Source: Eretmocerus hayati (taxonomy: Eukaryota > Arthropoda > Insecta > Hymenoptera > Aphelinidae). Taken from it: DNA of 64,000 bases. Below the pieces are notes generated by a model, which searched no databases, was not told where the DNA came from, and saw only the letters and a list, made by a program, of their open reading frames with translations. The stretch is taken from positions 178,543,021 to 178,607,020 of the forward strand of contig CM056741.1 in NCBI GenBank assembly GCA_029851415.1, in the 5' to 3' direction. Every line of letters begins with the position of its first letter. Position 1 is the first letter of the stretch. Made by a program: the position numbers and the translations under genes. Shown piece by piece: positions 1 to 11,099 of this stretch.

Positions 1-97
1 CCATTGACAGGAATAAATAATACCATCAGCTTCATCATATTTATCAATCAATTATTCCACGCTACAGCAAATTCATCCACGTATATTTCCATGAAAA

Positions 98-316
98 TCA
101 ACCGGTCTCGTTCGAGATCAACCCATCGCAACATTTTATGAATAAATTGTAGTCTTCCAATATGTATGTCAATAAATTTGTTATTGATAAATAATTCACA
201 GCGACTCCTGATTCATCATTCCAAATGACTTCGAATTTCAGCTTTAATTTATTCGCTTTTTTATCCATTAATGTATGCTCACAGGAGATACTGATTGATA
301 AATTTTTCTCTCGCAT
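98..316 (-). CDS. Possible terminal exon of an unrecognised gene
   Basis: The minus strand has an open frame of about 72 codons ending in TGA at the low-coordinate side. The translation is balanced and non-repetitive, with a middle segment FEVIWNDESGVAVNYLS. A possible splice acceptor (tatcaatcag) lies inside the frame, so this may be a last exon and not a complete gene. No polyadenylation signal or upstream exon could be fixed, and no domain is recognised. Part of it resembles the minus-strand reading frame at 31546-32051 (FE..N.E.SG), which is the main reason to keep it. It could equally be a chance frame in AT-rich DNA. Confidence 0.2.
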   Translation of the reverse strand: MREKNLSISISCEHTLMDKKANKLKLKFEVIWNDESGVAVNYLSITNLLTYILEDYNLFIKCCDGLISNETG

Positions 317-551
317 CTCACACTATTTGTGTGATGTGAGATTTTTTACTCTCCTCATGCATCTTGAGTGTCAAGCTGATACAATGACTGAGTTTTCGAA
401 AAAATGCTTCAAAATACACTTGAATTTGCCAGTATCATTCACCATCAATCAATAGCACGCCGATTTTTGCATTCATTTCAATACTTGCATAATGTTTAAA
501 AATATGTATGCTGAGCTTTCGCATATCATGAGCCAACTGATATACAGGTAC

Positions 552-1098
552 ATTTGGATACAAGGTCGGAAAAATAGGTTTTACACCAGTGTATCAAATT
601 GTGTTTTTCCACAAACTGTGAGAGAAAGTGGAAAATCAGTGCGGAAAAGACACTCTTTCGCACAGCGTGTCGAAAAGGATTATATGATACCAGCTCGTTC
701 TGAACGGAGATAGTTTTTCCATTACTCTGACCTAAAAATGCCGCATTTGAACTTTGAACCCGATTTTATAGAGTTTTCGTCATGAAAAAATATATCCGCA
801 CTTCACTTGCAAATCCATTTCGGGCACTGGAGGACATGTCTGTCTGTCTCGCTCCATATTCGACAGTCAAACTTTCCTAGTGCCCAAAATGGGCTACCAC
901 GCTCAGTACGGAAATGTACTATTTTTGATTAAGAACAGCTCACAGCTCTCGTGATGTAATATTTTGACACACTGTGAGAAAAATATCTTCTTTGCACTGA
1001 TTTTCCACTTTCTTCAAAGTTTGCCAAAAAAAACACAGTTCGATCATACACGGGAGTAAAACCTATTCTTTTTATCCTCGTGATGATCCAAATCGTAT
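552..1098. repeat. Foldback (long inverted-repeat) element
   Basis: The stretch 552-695 reappears as an imperfect reverse complement at 945-1098. Matching blocks include gtggaaaatcagtgc and aataggtttta in both arms. The spacer (about 765-935) contains a smaller palindrome around ccatttcgggca/tgcccaaaatgg and is shared with a second copy at 47455-47625. The structure fits a non-autonomous foldback DNA transposon. It has no coding capacity and I could not identify a clear target-site duplication. Confidence 0.7.
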
Positions 1099-1234
1099 GA
1101 AACGCTATGAAAAAAGCTGCAATAGGTACGACTCATTTGGACTCCTGGTAATAAATATATCACGATTCTACAGAACGCCCTGGGGGGTAATTAACCCTTC
1201 CGAAAACCCACAAGAAATCTCTAATCGTAAAATT

Positions 1235-1340
1235 TGAGATAGCGTGGCTCCAATTCGTTGGAATCAAACGTACTTCAGCTCATTTAAAGGCCTTGAAACA
1301 AGCTTCAAAATGTGCTGAAGTAAATCGAAAAATGTCAAGA
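1235..1340. repeat. Dispersed repeat fragment shared with 37215-37330
   Basis: The sequence around ggctccaattcgttg through gcttcaaaatgtgctgaag matches, with substitutions, the internal part of the TA-flanked element at 36622-37384. Both copies contain caagcttcaaaatg and a GAGCTAAAGTA-like end. This is probably a truncated relic of the same transposon family. Confidence 0.6.
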
Positions 1341-2196
1341 TAAGCCAAGACTCTGAGTAAAACAAACTTTGGGGCACGTTTGTTCTAATATATTTTTTCC
1401 TAACCCACTTTTTCAAAATTCTCCATTTTCTAAAAGTGTATTTTTCGAAGCCCTCTTTTTCCAATAACGCATTTTCTAAATTCATTTTCTCTATATTCAA
1501 CATTCATCCGCGTCTAAAAGAAATGAATGACGACCGCGGTAATACGGGCTTGTACTAAATCTATTTCTCCAAGCTTCCAACAATGTTCATACCTAGAAGA
1601 GAACAAAAAGGTATATGCTCACATTTTGATGCCATCAACATATCTGTCTGGAATATAGAACAGGCTCAGCGATAGGAACTTCCGTCCCCATTTCTGTGTG
1701 TCGCATCTCTGTATAGTAGTAATAGTCGCAGTCTTGTCTGTCGCACCCCGTTCTCTCACTCAAATCATTGACCTCGATCATTGAGATGCAAACGTCGAGT
1801 ATGCCATTCATTCTTCTTGCAATCTATATAGAAGATAATATTTCTCTGTATATCTGTAATATAGTTTTGCTTTACGTATTCTCTTGATCTTCTTTTCTCC
1901 CTTCATTCACTTTTTCCAAAAATACGATTTGAAATTTCAACTCTTGAAAGAAATGAAATCGAGGGAAATACGTCGAGTATTTTTAAGACTTTCAGGAATC
2001 AACAATTTTTTTGGAAATTTTTTCGATTTCATGGTTTCAATGGTTTCGATTCGTCGAAAGAGTGGAATGAACGAGAAACCATGTCGTCTCATCAGGATTA
2101 GAATAGGATAGAGATAACAAGAGTCTCTTCCACCTCAACGGTCTGATGTAATTTTCACAAATCTCGAAAATTTTACACGGTCTTTCTTACTCATTG

Positions 2197-2202
2197 TTTA
2201 TT
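2197..2202 (-). promoter_or_regulatory. Candidate polyadenylation signal AATAAA
   Basis: AATAAA on the minus strand lies 109 bases downstream of the stop codon of the candidate small gene at 2311-2714. The spacing is reasonable, but such hexamers are common in AT-rich sequence. Confidence 0.3.
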
Positions 2203-2310
2203 CAATCCAAAACTCAAATTAAAAGAATTGAAAAAATAAAAGTCAATTAGTCAAGAATCACACTCATAATCTTTCACACTTGTAATATTCTTATTACAAT
2301 GTAAAAAGAA

Positions 2311-2714
2311 TTACTCACGCAAAGCGCTTTTAGGTGAAATTCGAGGATTTTTGATCACATTTTTCAGGCTTCCAAGTGTAATTTTTTCCGCGATTTGGTT
2401 CAAGTTTGCCTTGATACTACGAACCAGATCATTATATCCTTGCAATCTCTTAGCTGCGTGTCTCTTTGAAAAAATTGACAAATTACAGTAAAATGTGTTC
2501 TTGGCTGTACACATTTTTATTATTGATATAAACAACCCTTCAACATTCTAAATCATGGAAGATCGAATAAGAAAACCTTGACATCGTTCAAAGTGAGATT
2601 TCTACAAAGTGAGTCCTAAAGACGAGGGAATTCCCATGGAGTTCCGAAAAATGTGTAATCCAGTCAGGTGAACTGGAGGAAGAAACTTACAGGTACTTTT
2701 GGACCAATGTTCAT
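2311..2714 (-). CDS. Candidate two-exon small gene, unrecognised product
   Basis: Proposed exons on the minus strand are 2714-2691 (ATG plus eight codons, MNIGPKVP, then donor CCT/gtaag) and 2463-2311 (acceptor tcaattttttcaaag, ending in TAA). Both junctions are phase 0. The joined 58-residue product is basic and predicted helical (for example GYNDLVRSIKANLNQ and SLKNVIKNPRISPKS), without a signal peptide. An AATAAA follows at 2202-2197. The start is uncertain. A further minus-strand open frame of about 72 codons at roughly 2851-3087 (containing VEYKDVILLRCAGLRSINL) looks coding and may be an older part of the same gene, but no in-frame splice to it was found. The second exon also has an alternative donor (gcgtgagt) just before the stop. 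No family is recognised. Confidence 0.25.
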
Positions 2715-3234
2715 GCCTTTGTCGAATCAACTCAAATTCGTCAATCAAAAGTGCACAAAATCTTTCGAGTCGTGGAAGAGGCAATCAACGAGGCGATAAC
2801 CCTTGACCCAATTTTGAGTCCAAAATTCAAAGACAATTTTTATGCGACATTATTTTGAGATTAAAAACTCATTAGCAACACCTTCTGTCGACGGAAGTTC
2901 ACTTCATTAGCTAATGACTTTGATAGCATGGCCTTTTCCCACAAATTCGCGAGTTTATCCTGAATCATGTGGACCCGAGAAGATTTATTGACACTGAAAA
3001 ATTTGAGATTGATGGAACGTAACCCCGCACATCGAAGGAGGATAACGTCTTTGTATTCAACTGGGTCAATTTTTACGTCTTACAGAGACATGTGGGAAAG
3101 AAGCCCCAGTCAAAATTTGGTAATTTTCTTGTTTTAGTAAGAAATGAAAATATCTGATAAGGTTCAATCCAATCATTTCCCCATCGCAAGATCAGGCTTG
3201 AGAGATTTGCATTGTTATTATAGACCCATGTTTG

Positions 3235-3345
3235 AAAAAGGCACGTACATGTGTAGTTCCACTGGAGGTGTCCTTTTTGAGGGCCTAAATTGTCACAAAA
3301 AGTGATTTGGGTCAAAAAATTATTCCAGCCCTAAACGAGTTTCTA
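3235..3345. repeat. Dispersed repeat, second copy at 23285-23395
   Basis: This stretch and 23285-23395 share agtgatttgggtcaaaaaat, with ttt-gg-gcc-aaa to its left and cagcccc/cagccct to its right. The orientation is the same. Both also give a short chance minus-strand peptide beginning MTQITFC. It is likely a fragment of an unclassified interspersed element. Confidence 0.6.
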
Positions 3346-4013
3346 TGGCTCGTTGCAAATAATTTCCAGTTTTTTGGTCGCAATAAGGAAGCATCGAAAG
3401 TATCTTGAGCTTTACGCACATGATTGCAAGAAACAGCGTTCCTAACACGTAGTACTACGTAATATTCGAAGATCCAAAACGAGGCTGTCATGCTCAATTC
3501 TACCAGAGTTATAACAAAGTCACAGCCACGATCATCCAAATTTAATTACATTGATTGAAATTCATTCATGTTGGCTGAACTTCAACGACGTTGGTTTTTT
3601 TATGAATTCAAGAAAGTAGTTGAATTCCAATTACGCTTGCTTTTTTTTTATTGGACCACTGTGGCTGAAAATTTTGGTTGAAATTCATGATACTTTTTCG
3701 GTGGTCAAGAAGAGATGAAGTATGAGACAAAAATGTCCTGCTCAAAACGGTGCATGGGGTGATTTTCAACACGTCAAGACGAAAAGAATGAAGGGAGGTG
3801 AGTTAAAAAAAAAGGTTAACATTGCTGGCGTGATTCTCTTTTTGTTCACAACCGGATGCATTAGTGCGTCACGCGCAACTTTTTGATTCAGTTATCGACT
3901 CAGTTGTATAAATCGACAATTTATTTTACAAATTCAGGTCACCTTCTGTGCAATTCCATCTAAGCTAATATCCCTCTCTCGTCATATTATTCAAATTTCA
4001 TGCATGGAATCAT

Positions 4014-4020
4014 TATAAAA
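4014..4020 (+). promoter_or_regulatory. TATA box of the small secreted-protein gene
   Basis: TATAAAA stands 93 bases before the ATG at 4107. Transcription would start near 4040-4050, giving a leader of about 60 bases. The arrangement of TATA box, short leader, ATG in an acaacaATG context and a first exon of four codons is typical of compact insect genes for secreted proteins. Confidence 0.55.
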
Positions 4021-4106
4021 GATCGCAATAGATAATCACCGCTGATTAAGAGTTGAGATTTGCGAGGCCTTATTTTTATCGTAAAAATTGCGAAGACATC
4101 ACAACA

Positions 4107-5497
4107 ATGATGAGTAAGGTGAGCAATAATTCAACGACTTGTTCCTAGAATATACACATTCATATCTCACCATTATACTTATTTATGCTATCAAGTTTGA
4201 AAATGATCATAAAAACTCATTGGCCATGATATTCGCGACGTTTACAAATTCTATAAAATCCGAATCAAAACTCTTTGAGCCATTGACAATGGGTCTAATT
4301 CACGTTCAGGATAAGTCAAAAACTCTTTGAAAAATCATCTCGATTTTTGTAGATGTCCGCTTAATCATCAGTCGAGTAGTACCAAAGATGAAATGCTGCG
4401 GAGAGACATTTTTTAAAAAAGGAATAAAAAAATTTTCCGTCCAAGCTAACTTTATCATATGATGAGACTTTTTGAAAGCATTTGTCACTCATGAAATGAG
4501 AACAGTAGATGATAAAATTGAAGTTTTATGCTGATGTACAATACATTTATCGAAATTTTCAGCGCCGACAGTTATTTTTCCTTTGACACCTCAAATATTA
4601 TATCTCGTTAAAACCCTCAAATTTGAGAATGAAACTCAATCTAGCTTTCTACGCGTCAGAAATTAAGAAGATCTATAATGTGTTACTTCGTTAGGAAAGT
4701 AGGTTTTTATAACAACCATATATTTCTTTGAATAGCAGAAAATAATGAAACTCATCTCTATCAATTGCACTAATGTTTATGGAGGTGAGAGTGGTTTCCA
4801 AAATGTCCATAGTACCGTCAGTATCCAAACCAAAATTTAGAAGCCTAGAAACACTTAAAATTGAAAAATACTGTGACTCAAGTTCTCGAGTTGAAACCCC
4901 AATCGTGAGTATGAAAAATCAGTGAGCTTGACAAAATTTGGCCTAAAAATATGATTTGGTTTTTCTGAAAAACACAATCGGTTATTTTTTATAAAATTCG
5001 GCTCACTCATAAGTACTGTACTACAATAGAAAAAAACTCCATCACAAAAGCCTTTGACACTTTGTAATGGTCATTCAACTTGCAATAATTAATATGATAT
5101 ATTATATTAATCGCTCCTCATATAGGTAGCATGCACCTTCTTCTTGCTAATTTGCATCGTTTTGGTAAGAAAGAACTCCAGTTTTCAACCGATACCATCC
5201 AAGAATGGAGTACAACAAGATGCTCCCGAACCTTCTATAAATGAAAATCTCCCGATTGAGTCGTCCATTCTCGAGGAAAAAGTGCAGGAACCCGGAGACT
5301 TTGAAAATGAGAAAAATGCCTCATATGACTTGAGTGACTCATTTGGATCACAGATTCATCCAGATGCCGATGCGGTTCGAACAATTAGACAAAATGTTAT
5401 ACCTAATGAGGCAAAAAATATGCCAAAAGATGGAAGAGAATGGCTCCAATATTACAATAGAAACAATAAGAAGATGTATCCTTGGGTCGTTGGGTAA
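4107..5497 (+). CDS. Small signal-peptide protein, possible prepropeptide
   Basis: Exon 1 is 4107-4118 (MMSK, donor AAG/gtgagc). Exon 2 is 5126-5497 (acceptor cctcatatag, stop TAA). The 127-residue product starts MMSKVACTFFLLICIVLV, a short basic stretch and then a hydrophobic core, as in a signal peptide or membrane anchor. The region after it is acidic (runs of E, D, S and P), then less charged, and ends NNKKMYPWVVG. A Lys-Lys followed by a short peptide ending in Gly is how an amidated neuropeptide is often encoded, but only one such site is present and I recognise no known peptide family. The stop overlaps a strong donor (GG/gtaagt at 5494), so the gene could instead continue into another exon. 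An AATAAA at 5579 supports ending here. Splitting of the signal peptide by an intron after four codons is common in insect secreted proteins. Confidence 0.6.
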
Positions 5498-5578
5498 GTG
5501 AGGACTGTAGGCATAGCGTGGTGAAGGCCTACACTGAGAGAAGAAAATATTTCGAATGAATTAGGTGTCATATTTTCA

Positions 5579-5584
5579 AATAAA
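5579..5584 (+). promoter_or_regulatory. Candidate polyadenylation signal AATAAA
   Basis: This AATAAA lies 82 bases after the TAA that closes the small secreted-protein frame. It supports a two-exon model, with the apparent donor at the stop codon unused. Confidence 0.45.
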
Positions 5585-7921
5585 TACTCATTTATACTTA
5601 AATTGAAAATATGTACTCAATGACTAAGTTACCGGAATCAGAAACATTGTATTTAACGGAAAAAAATATTTATTTAAACAGAACACACTTGTTCAGAACT
5701 GAAGAGATTGAACCATGAATTTTGATAATTCAACTTCCCCAAATTGGATGAATCAAGTTGAATAAATTTGCATTTATATTTGATGAGTTATTTCATTAAA
5801 TTCAATTGATATGTATTCAATCAGAGAAAATATTACCAACATTTTCCACGATATTTTCCACCGATACATGAGAGTACATGCCGGTGCATGTGAGTAGTTC
5901 TGTGGGGACTTTGAAATAATGTGTAACACCTTGTACTTACCCTCTAGAACGTTCAAAGAAAAAACCTCCCTGTCATTTTCGACGTATTTTTCGGCGCAAT
6001 TTTTGGTACAACCGATAGATTTTTAATTTGGGGTTACGCCAAAAAGTCATGATTGATGAATAAGGAGTCACAATGTCAGTAGTTTCCTGTCATGTTGCTT
6101 TTCCTTTTTCTGACCTTTGCGAGTAAGGAGAACCGCAGTGGATCTTGTCCGGGATTCGGGCGGGGAAATCCATCAAATATCATGGTATTGAGGATCGAAT
6201 CTCTATATAAGGGCCAAAAGACCATCTTTTTGTGTACACGATTAGCACGTGCATTTGAATGTTGTGGCGCATGCCGAAAATTTTACTCGCTCCGTTTTCC
6301 TAAAAAAAAGCGAGTTAGCCTCATCTCAGGCCTTTTCGCATCAATTTCCTTTTTTACAGTTCATAGTCATCAGGCGCAACTTTTCCATGCTCCAAAATAT
6401 CGGAAAAAGTTGTATTTTACACTTTGGGTAGTACTTTATGTTAGGTCTGTGTGATTATTCAACTTTTTTCAAAATATCTGGCGGCGGAATCAGAATTCCG
6501 AAACCGTAAAAATCGAAAAATACATTTTAGTTTCGGAAATGAGATTTGGAAGGGCCCATTTTTGACCATTAATTGTCGAAATTTCCCTGGAACTTTTCAT
6601 ATGTAACAATGAACAATCACAAACTAGGATTATTCAAACGAAAAATCTTCCATTACGACACGCAATCCTTGCGTATCTCTCCAATTTTTTTTTTTTTTTT
6701 TGAAATCCCTGAGCCTCTACCATGATAGCTCTCCAAATTTTGAAAGCACAAAAAGTATCAAGTAACGAAATTCTTTCAAATTTGTAACCCATACTCACAC
6801 TTCAATCGCTTTATACTTACATAAAAGTATTTTCACTATTTTGTTAGCACACAAGCTTTACAAAACTTGCACATGGACGTGGTCGGGAAAATTCAAATAG
6901 TAATTCAGTCTTCTTTGTCGTTTTCACATACGTGTATATGTGTGTATGTGTGTACCAATTTCGATGTGAAATGAAGCATCCAAACTCTCGTGACGCTAAA
7001 CCGCTTTTATACGGAAACTATACAGTGCAAAATAGGTAGTGGAAAGGGAGGGGGGTGGGGTAGGTTGGACACTTCACTCTATTGCAGCTCATCTGACTCG
7101 TATGATTTGGCGAAACTCAAAGCGAGGATACGAGAGTTCTCATTCATAACTTTTGAATACATCTATAACGATAGGATGCAATTGTGCGAGCTTGCATGCC
7201 GTATTTGAAATCAGTTTTGTCCTATTAGTCTCATACATGTGTATATCAATCACGTGTATAGAGAGCTTTGATTCGAGTGAAATTGTACAGCTTTCAGCTT
7301 TGAACAAAAGCTTACTGTATTTGTACCTATACTTTTATATGGTTGTACTATATTATTAAAGCAATTTTGAGTTGATAGTTTCTGGTGGTGTCATACGCGT
7401 TTAGTTAGATGGCTGCTTGCTACTTTGTGACGCGCTAAAGTTTCGAATTGACCATTAAGAGAACGGATTTCAAAGCTTTTTCTAATATTGATGATAAAAT
7501 AGAAAGGCTTTTTCACTTTTGTGAATCGCCTAGGGGATATTTTATTGAATGAGCGAGCAGTTTTCCATTCTTCGTGACTCTTGACCTTCCAGGCTTGAAC
7601 CTTCTTCTTTTTGCAAAAAATCTTGTCGAGATTTTCGCCAACGTTGAGTTTAAAAATCAAGAGTTGAAACGAATGACAATAGGGAGTGTTGATAAAAAAT
7701 GTGTTGGTCCAGAGAATTGTCTCTATTAATGTTGTGCTCAAAAGAGAATTTTTTGGAAAATGACATCAATTTTGTTCAGGCCCATATACGTCCTAATGTA
7801 ATCCCGAATTGAAATAAATATACCCCAACCGAGGATTCAACGTTTCTCCGTTATGTTCTACCTTAAAATTGATCTGGATTATCCAAAAAACCGTTTCAAC
7901 TCAGATTCCTTCAATTGAGAT
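5585..7921. other. Intergenic DNA, no gene seen
   Basis: There is only short simple sequence here: a T run near 6687-6704 and TG-rich sequence near 6931-6953. The open frames present (for example 6092-6454 plus and 7391-7741 minus) have no splice context, conserved motif or coding character that I trust. Confidence 0.5.
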
Positions 7922-9480
7922 GTTATTTTTTTTATTTGATTATTTAATGACGTTTTTGAGCACTAATGCGCTATTCAGCGTCTACAAGAATATACGATGA
8001 GAGTAAGGCTATAACTCATAATAAAAATAATAATGGTATTAACAAATAAATCTATAATACAGACATATAATACAGTGATTTTTTACACATTAAGTTCACA
8101 GTTGCGGAAGAATTCGATCATACATTTGCACGCTTCCATGTTGGGCTAGGATACAATAGTTTGTACATTGTGAACATTTTTGAGACCCAAAGACCGTAGG
8201 TCTTTGAGGAATGCAGGCCTTTGTCTGGCATATTTGGGTCAGTCCCAAAGTACATGGTCAATATCTTCTTCACAGCCGCATTCGCACAGTGGGCTATCAA
8301 TGATATGCATCCTGGCCATAGCGAACTGGCAAGATTATAATGGTTGGATCGTATTCGGCACACTGTGACAATGAGCTCGCGCTGTAAGGTTTGTTTTTTT
8401 GGAGAACCAGGCTTTGCTGTCTTTTGAAAAATAATTTTCGAAGTAGTGTTTGCCTGTGTTTTGGCTCTCATCGACAATATCTTCAGACGTTTTCGATCTG
8501 GCTACTTTCTTATAGGATTCTAGAAGGTCTGTGAAAGTGATGCGATCAATTTCTACTGGATTGCTCACAGATTTTGCTAACTCATCAACTTCAACATTTC
8601 CCTGGATTCTCTTATGAGCAGGTACACAGAAAAATTCTAGATTTTTGGCTCTTCCACGTTGAAACTCTAAATACTTTTTTTTAATTTCAAAAATATACAA
8701 ATTTGTTATTATACTAAGTTTACTCGAGTTGAGCGTTTGTAAGACTGCAAGGAAATCTGAAAATATGTCGATGTTGCGTTCTGTGAATTTGAGAGCTATT
8801 TCCATTGCATCGTTTAAAGCAACACACTCGGAAGTAAAGACGGAGGCTTAACCATTTATACATCTTGTGATGATTGAACCATTCTCAGGCACATAGCAAG
8901 CTGAACCAACTGTAAAATTATAGATTTACTACCATCCGTGTATACTGCGAGTGCGTCACTTGCAGAGAAAAATTTACAGAATAGTTCATTGGGATCCTTC
9001 GCATTTTTCAGTTCAAATCCAGTTTCGGTACTAATTGGAATCTGAAAAGCCAAGATTCTGTAATCATGATGGTACAAATTGTAACAGTTGTGAGAGTCTA
9101 TCAAGGATGCGAGAGGATAAATGTTTTTTATGCATGATTTGAGCAATACTTTTTCTCGTTTTTCGTATTTCGAACATAAATGGTAGTATCGTCTGATAGC
9201 TTGTAAACTTTGTGAATTAATACACGAAAAGGATTTTGTTAGAAAAGTGTTACATAGCTGTTTACACCTGTTTTGAATTGACGCCAGTCTCGTTCAAGCT
9301 AAAAGGACATTCTTGGGAGTAGTCTTTCGATAGCCCAAGGCAGTTCTGATAGCTGTATTTTCGATACTCTCTAATTTCTCACGAAGTGCTTTCTTATTCG
9401 GATAGTAGATGAAGCTACCATAACCAATTGATGATCGAACATAGCTCTTGTCAAGCGTGGGAAGCGTTGATTTTGAGATG
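7922..9480 (-). pseudogene. Broken non-LTR retrotransposon: RT tail, RNase H, Cys-rich end
   Basis: Read on the minus strand from 9480 down, three pieces of a non-LTR element ORF2 are visible in order. First is the region after the reverse transcriptase core (SSIGYGSFIYYPNKK, LESIENTAIRTALGYR, TPKNVLLA). Second is an RNase H domain with AVYTDGSKS, ECVALNDAMEIAL, FSDFLAVLQTL and VPAHKRIQGNVEVDELAK, which carry the expected acidic residues. Third is the C-terminal motif SPLCECGCEEDIDHVLW. The reading frame is broken by in-frame stops (after NVLLA, before the ECVAL block, after HVLWD) and by frame changes near 8870 and 8345. A 3' UTR follows, ending in an A-rich AATAAA-type tail around 7922-7936. 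The order and motifs fit the Jockey/R1/I-type elements of insects. The 5' part, including the RT catalytic core and endonuclease, is missing, which is the usual 5' truncation. Confidence 0.9.
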
Positions 9481-10038
9481 TTTTCACCTTGTCAGCTCGA
9501 TTTCATAGGAGCTATCTATGAACCATACCGGGTCATTATTAATCATTTTCACCCAACCAAACTATCCAATATTTGTACCCTCCAGGGAATATTATCGATT
9601 TCCAATAATTTGTGTCGTTTCCTTGCATCGCATCCAAAGAATGTGAGAAGAATCCAAAAAATATCTGTAACTACAAGAAACATAATGGAAGACGAACAAA
9701 GTTTCAGCATTGGAATTGTGAGAACAAGACGAATGAAAAACTTTAATTTCTCAAAATCCTAATTTTGACATATCTCACCATTTTTATCACCAAAAACGTG
9801 TTTTTATTGGAGAAACGACATTTCTGATACTAAAGGCAATTTTGGATTTGAACGAGTCAATATGATCTTCGATTGAAGCTCCATTCATCCACGTGAATAT
9901 TAGGAGTTTATATATATGATTCGCAAACATTTTCTATCAAAAACACAATATTACCAATATCAGAGCTGAAATGACGACCTAATAATATTTTTGATTCAGT
10001 TGTATTTGTGCTTGTGATGATTTCAATTAAAAAAAAAA

Positions 10039-10314
10039 ATGTTATTTTGTGGATTGGATGAGCAATGAATTTTTGATCTAATTAAATTCGATCATGATAA
10101 TGCATCTAAATTCAATCAAATTTACATGAAAATTTACATGAAAATTCGCAAGCAGGAGATCGTGAGTTCGAGCCTCACTTGGGGAAGAATTTTTTCATCT
10201 ATGTTCTTCTTTCCAAAAAATGCTCTGCGAATTTTCATGTAAATTCGATAGAACTCAGATGCATGATAATGATCAAATAAAAATGCATTGCTCGTCTAAT
10301 TCACAAAATAACAT
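10039..10314. repeat. Palindromic element with tRNA-like segment in its loop
   Basis: The arms 10039-10152 and 10226-10314 are imperfect reverse complements of about 90-110 bases (atgttattttgt at the outer end, ttacatgaaaattcgca at the inner end). The loop between them carries gatcgtgagttcgagcctcac, which looks like a pol III B box with its flanking stem. No complete tRNA cloverleaf is present. It is most likely a foldback element that took up a tRNA-derived piece. Confidence 0.6.
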
Positions 10315-10770
10315 CTTTGATTCTAAATTGATAATATTCTATTTTTCATCTACGAAAAATGACTCAATCAGATCGAAAAGACAACGTGATCAATCTCTTC
10401 CTCCCTTTCACTCACATTTCCACCCGAGCAACTCTCGGTTGCAATTTCTCACTCATACATCTTATATTCTATTTTCTCGCATTCCATACTTTCTCAAATA
10501 TACACCCGTATGTAGAGGTTGTTTCGTCGCACATCATACAACTCCAAGTACGCAGCTAGTCGTATACTTTTAACGTACTTTTCTATGCATATACGCGTCT
10601 ATAAATGAGTTGTGCGTCGAAACAAAAAGATTTTCCAGCTTCACGCGAGCTGCAGATCTGAGTGAATAAAAATTCGTATCGTCAAGTTTCCACGTGGGAA
10701 TATTCCCTTGAGGCTGTGAAAGAAAAGCATATCTCGTGGTTCTCTTGCTAATACTTATACAGATATAGAT

Positions 10771-10801
10771 GTGTGTGTGTGTGTGTGTGTGTATGTGTGT
10801 G
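10771..10801. repeat. (TG)n microsatellite
   Basis: A run of TG dinucleotides with one TA interruption. Confidence 0.95.
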
Positions 10802-10905
10802 TAATATGGGAAAGATATTGTGTCGTACTTTTAGATATTCTTATAACGCGTTGGAAGCCTGAGTGTCGTAAAATTCGAGATCCGCGGATTCTGCGGCCTC
10901 TGTAT

Positions 10906-10913
10906 TATAAAAG
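10906..10913 (+). promoter_or_regulatory. Candidate TATA core promoter
   Basis: TATAAAAG lies 53 bases before an ATG at 10959 that opens a 48-codon frame beginning with Met and eight Ser codons (TCG repeat). The frame is low in complexity and probably not a protein. The TATA box may still mark an upstream transcription start, perhaps an alternative first exon of the PTB gene. Confidence 0.25.
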
Positions 10914-11099
10914 CGAGGCTTTCCCGTAAACGTAACGTTTTATCATAGCATAGCCAGGATGTCGTCGTCGTCGTCGTCGTCGTCGTTTTCAGTCGTTTCT
11001 TTCTTCGAAATCAAGCATCCCTTGAGACGAGCCTGTTTTTTACGCCTTGCCGATGAGAGATCAACGTTTTTTTTCTTTTTTTTTTTCATGCCCATAATA

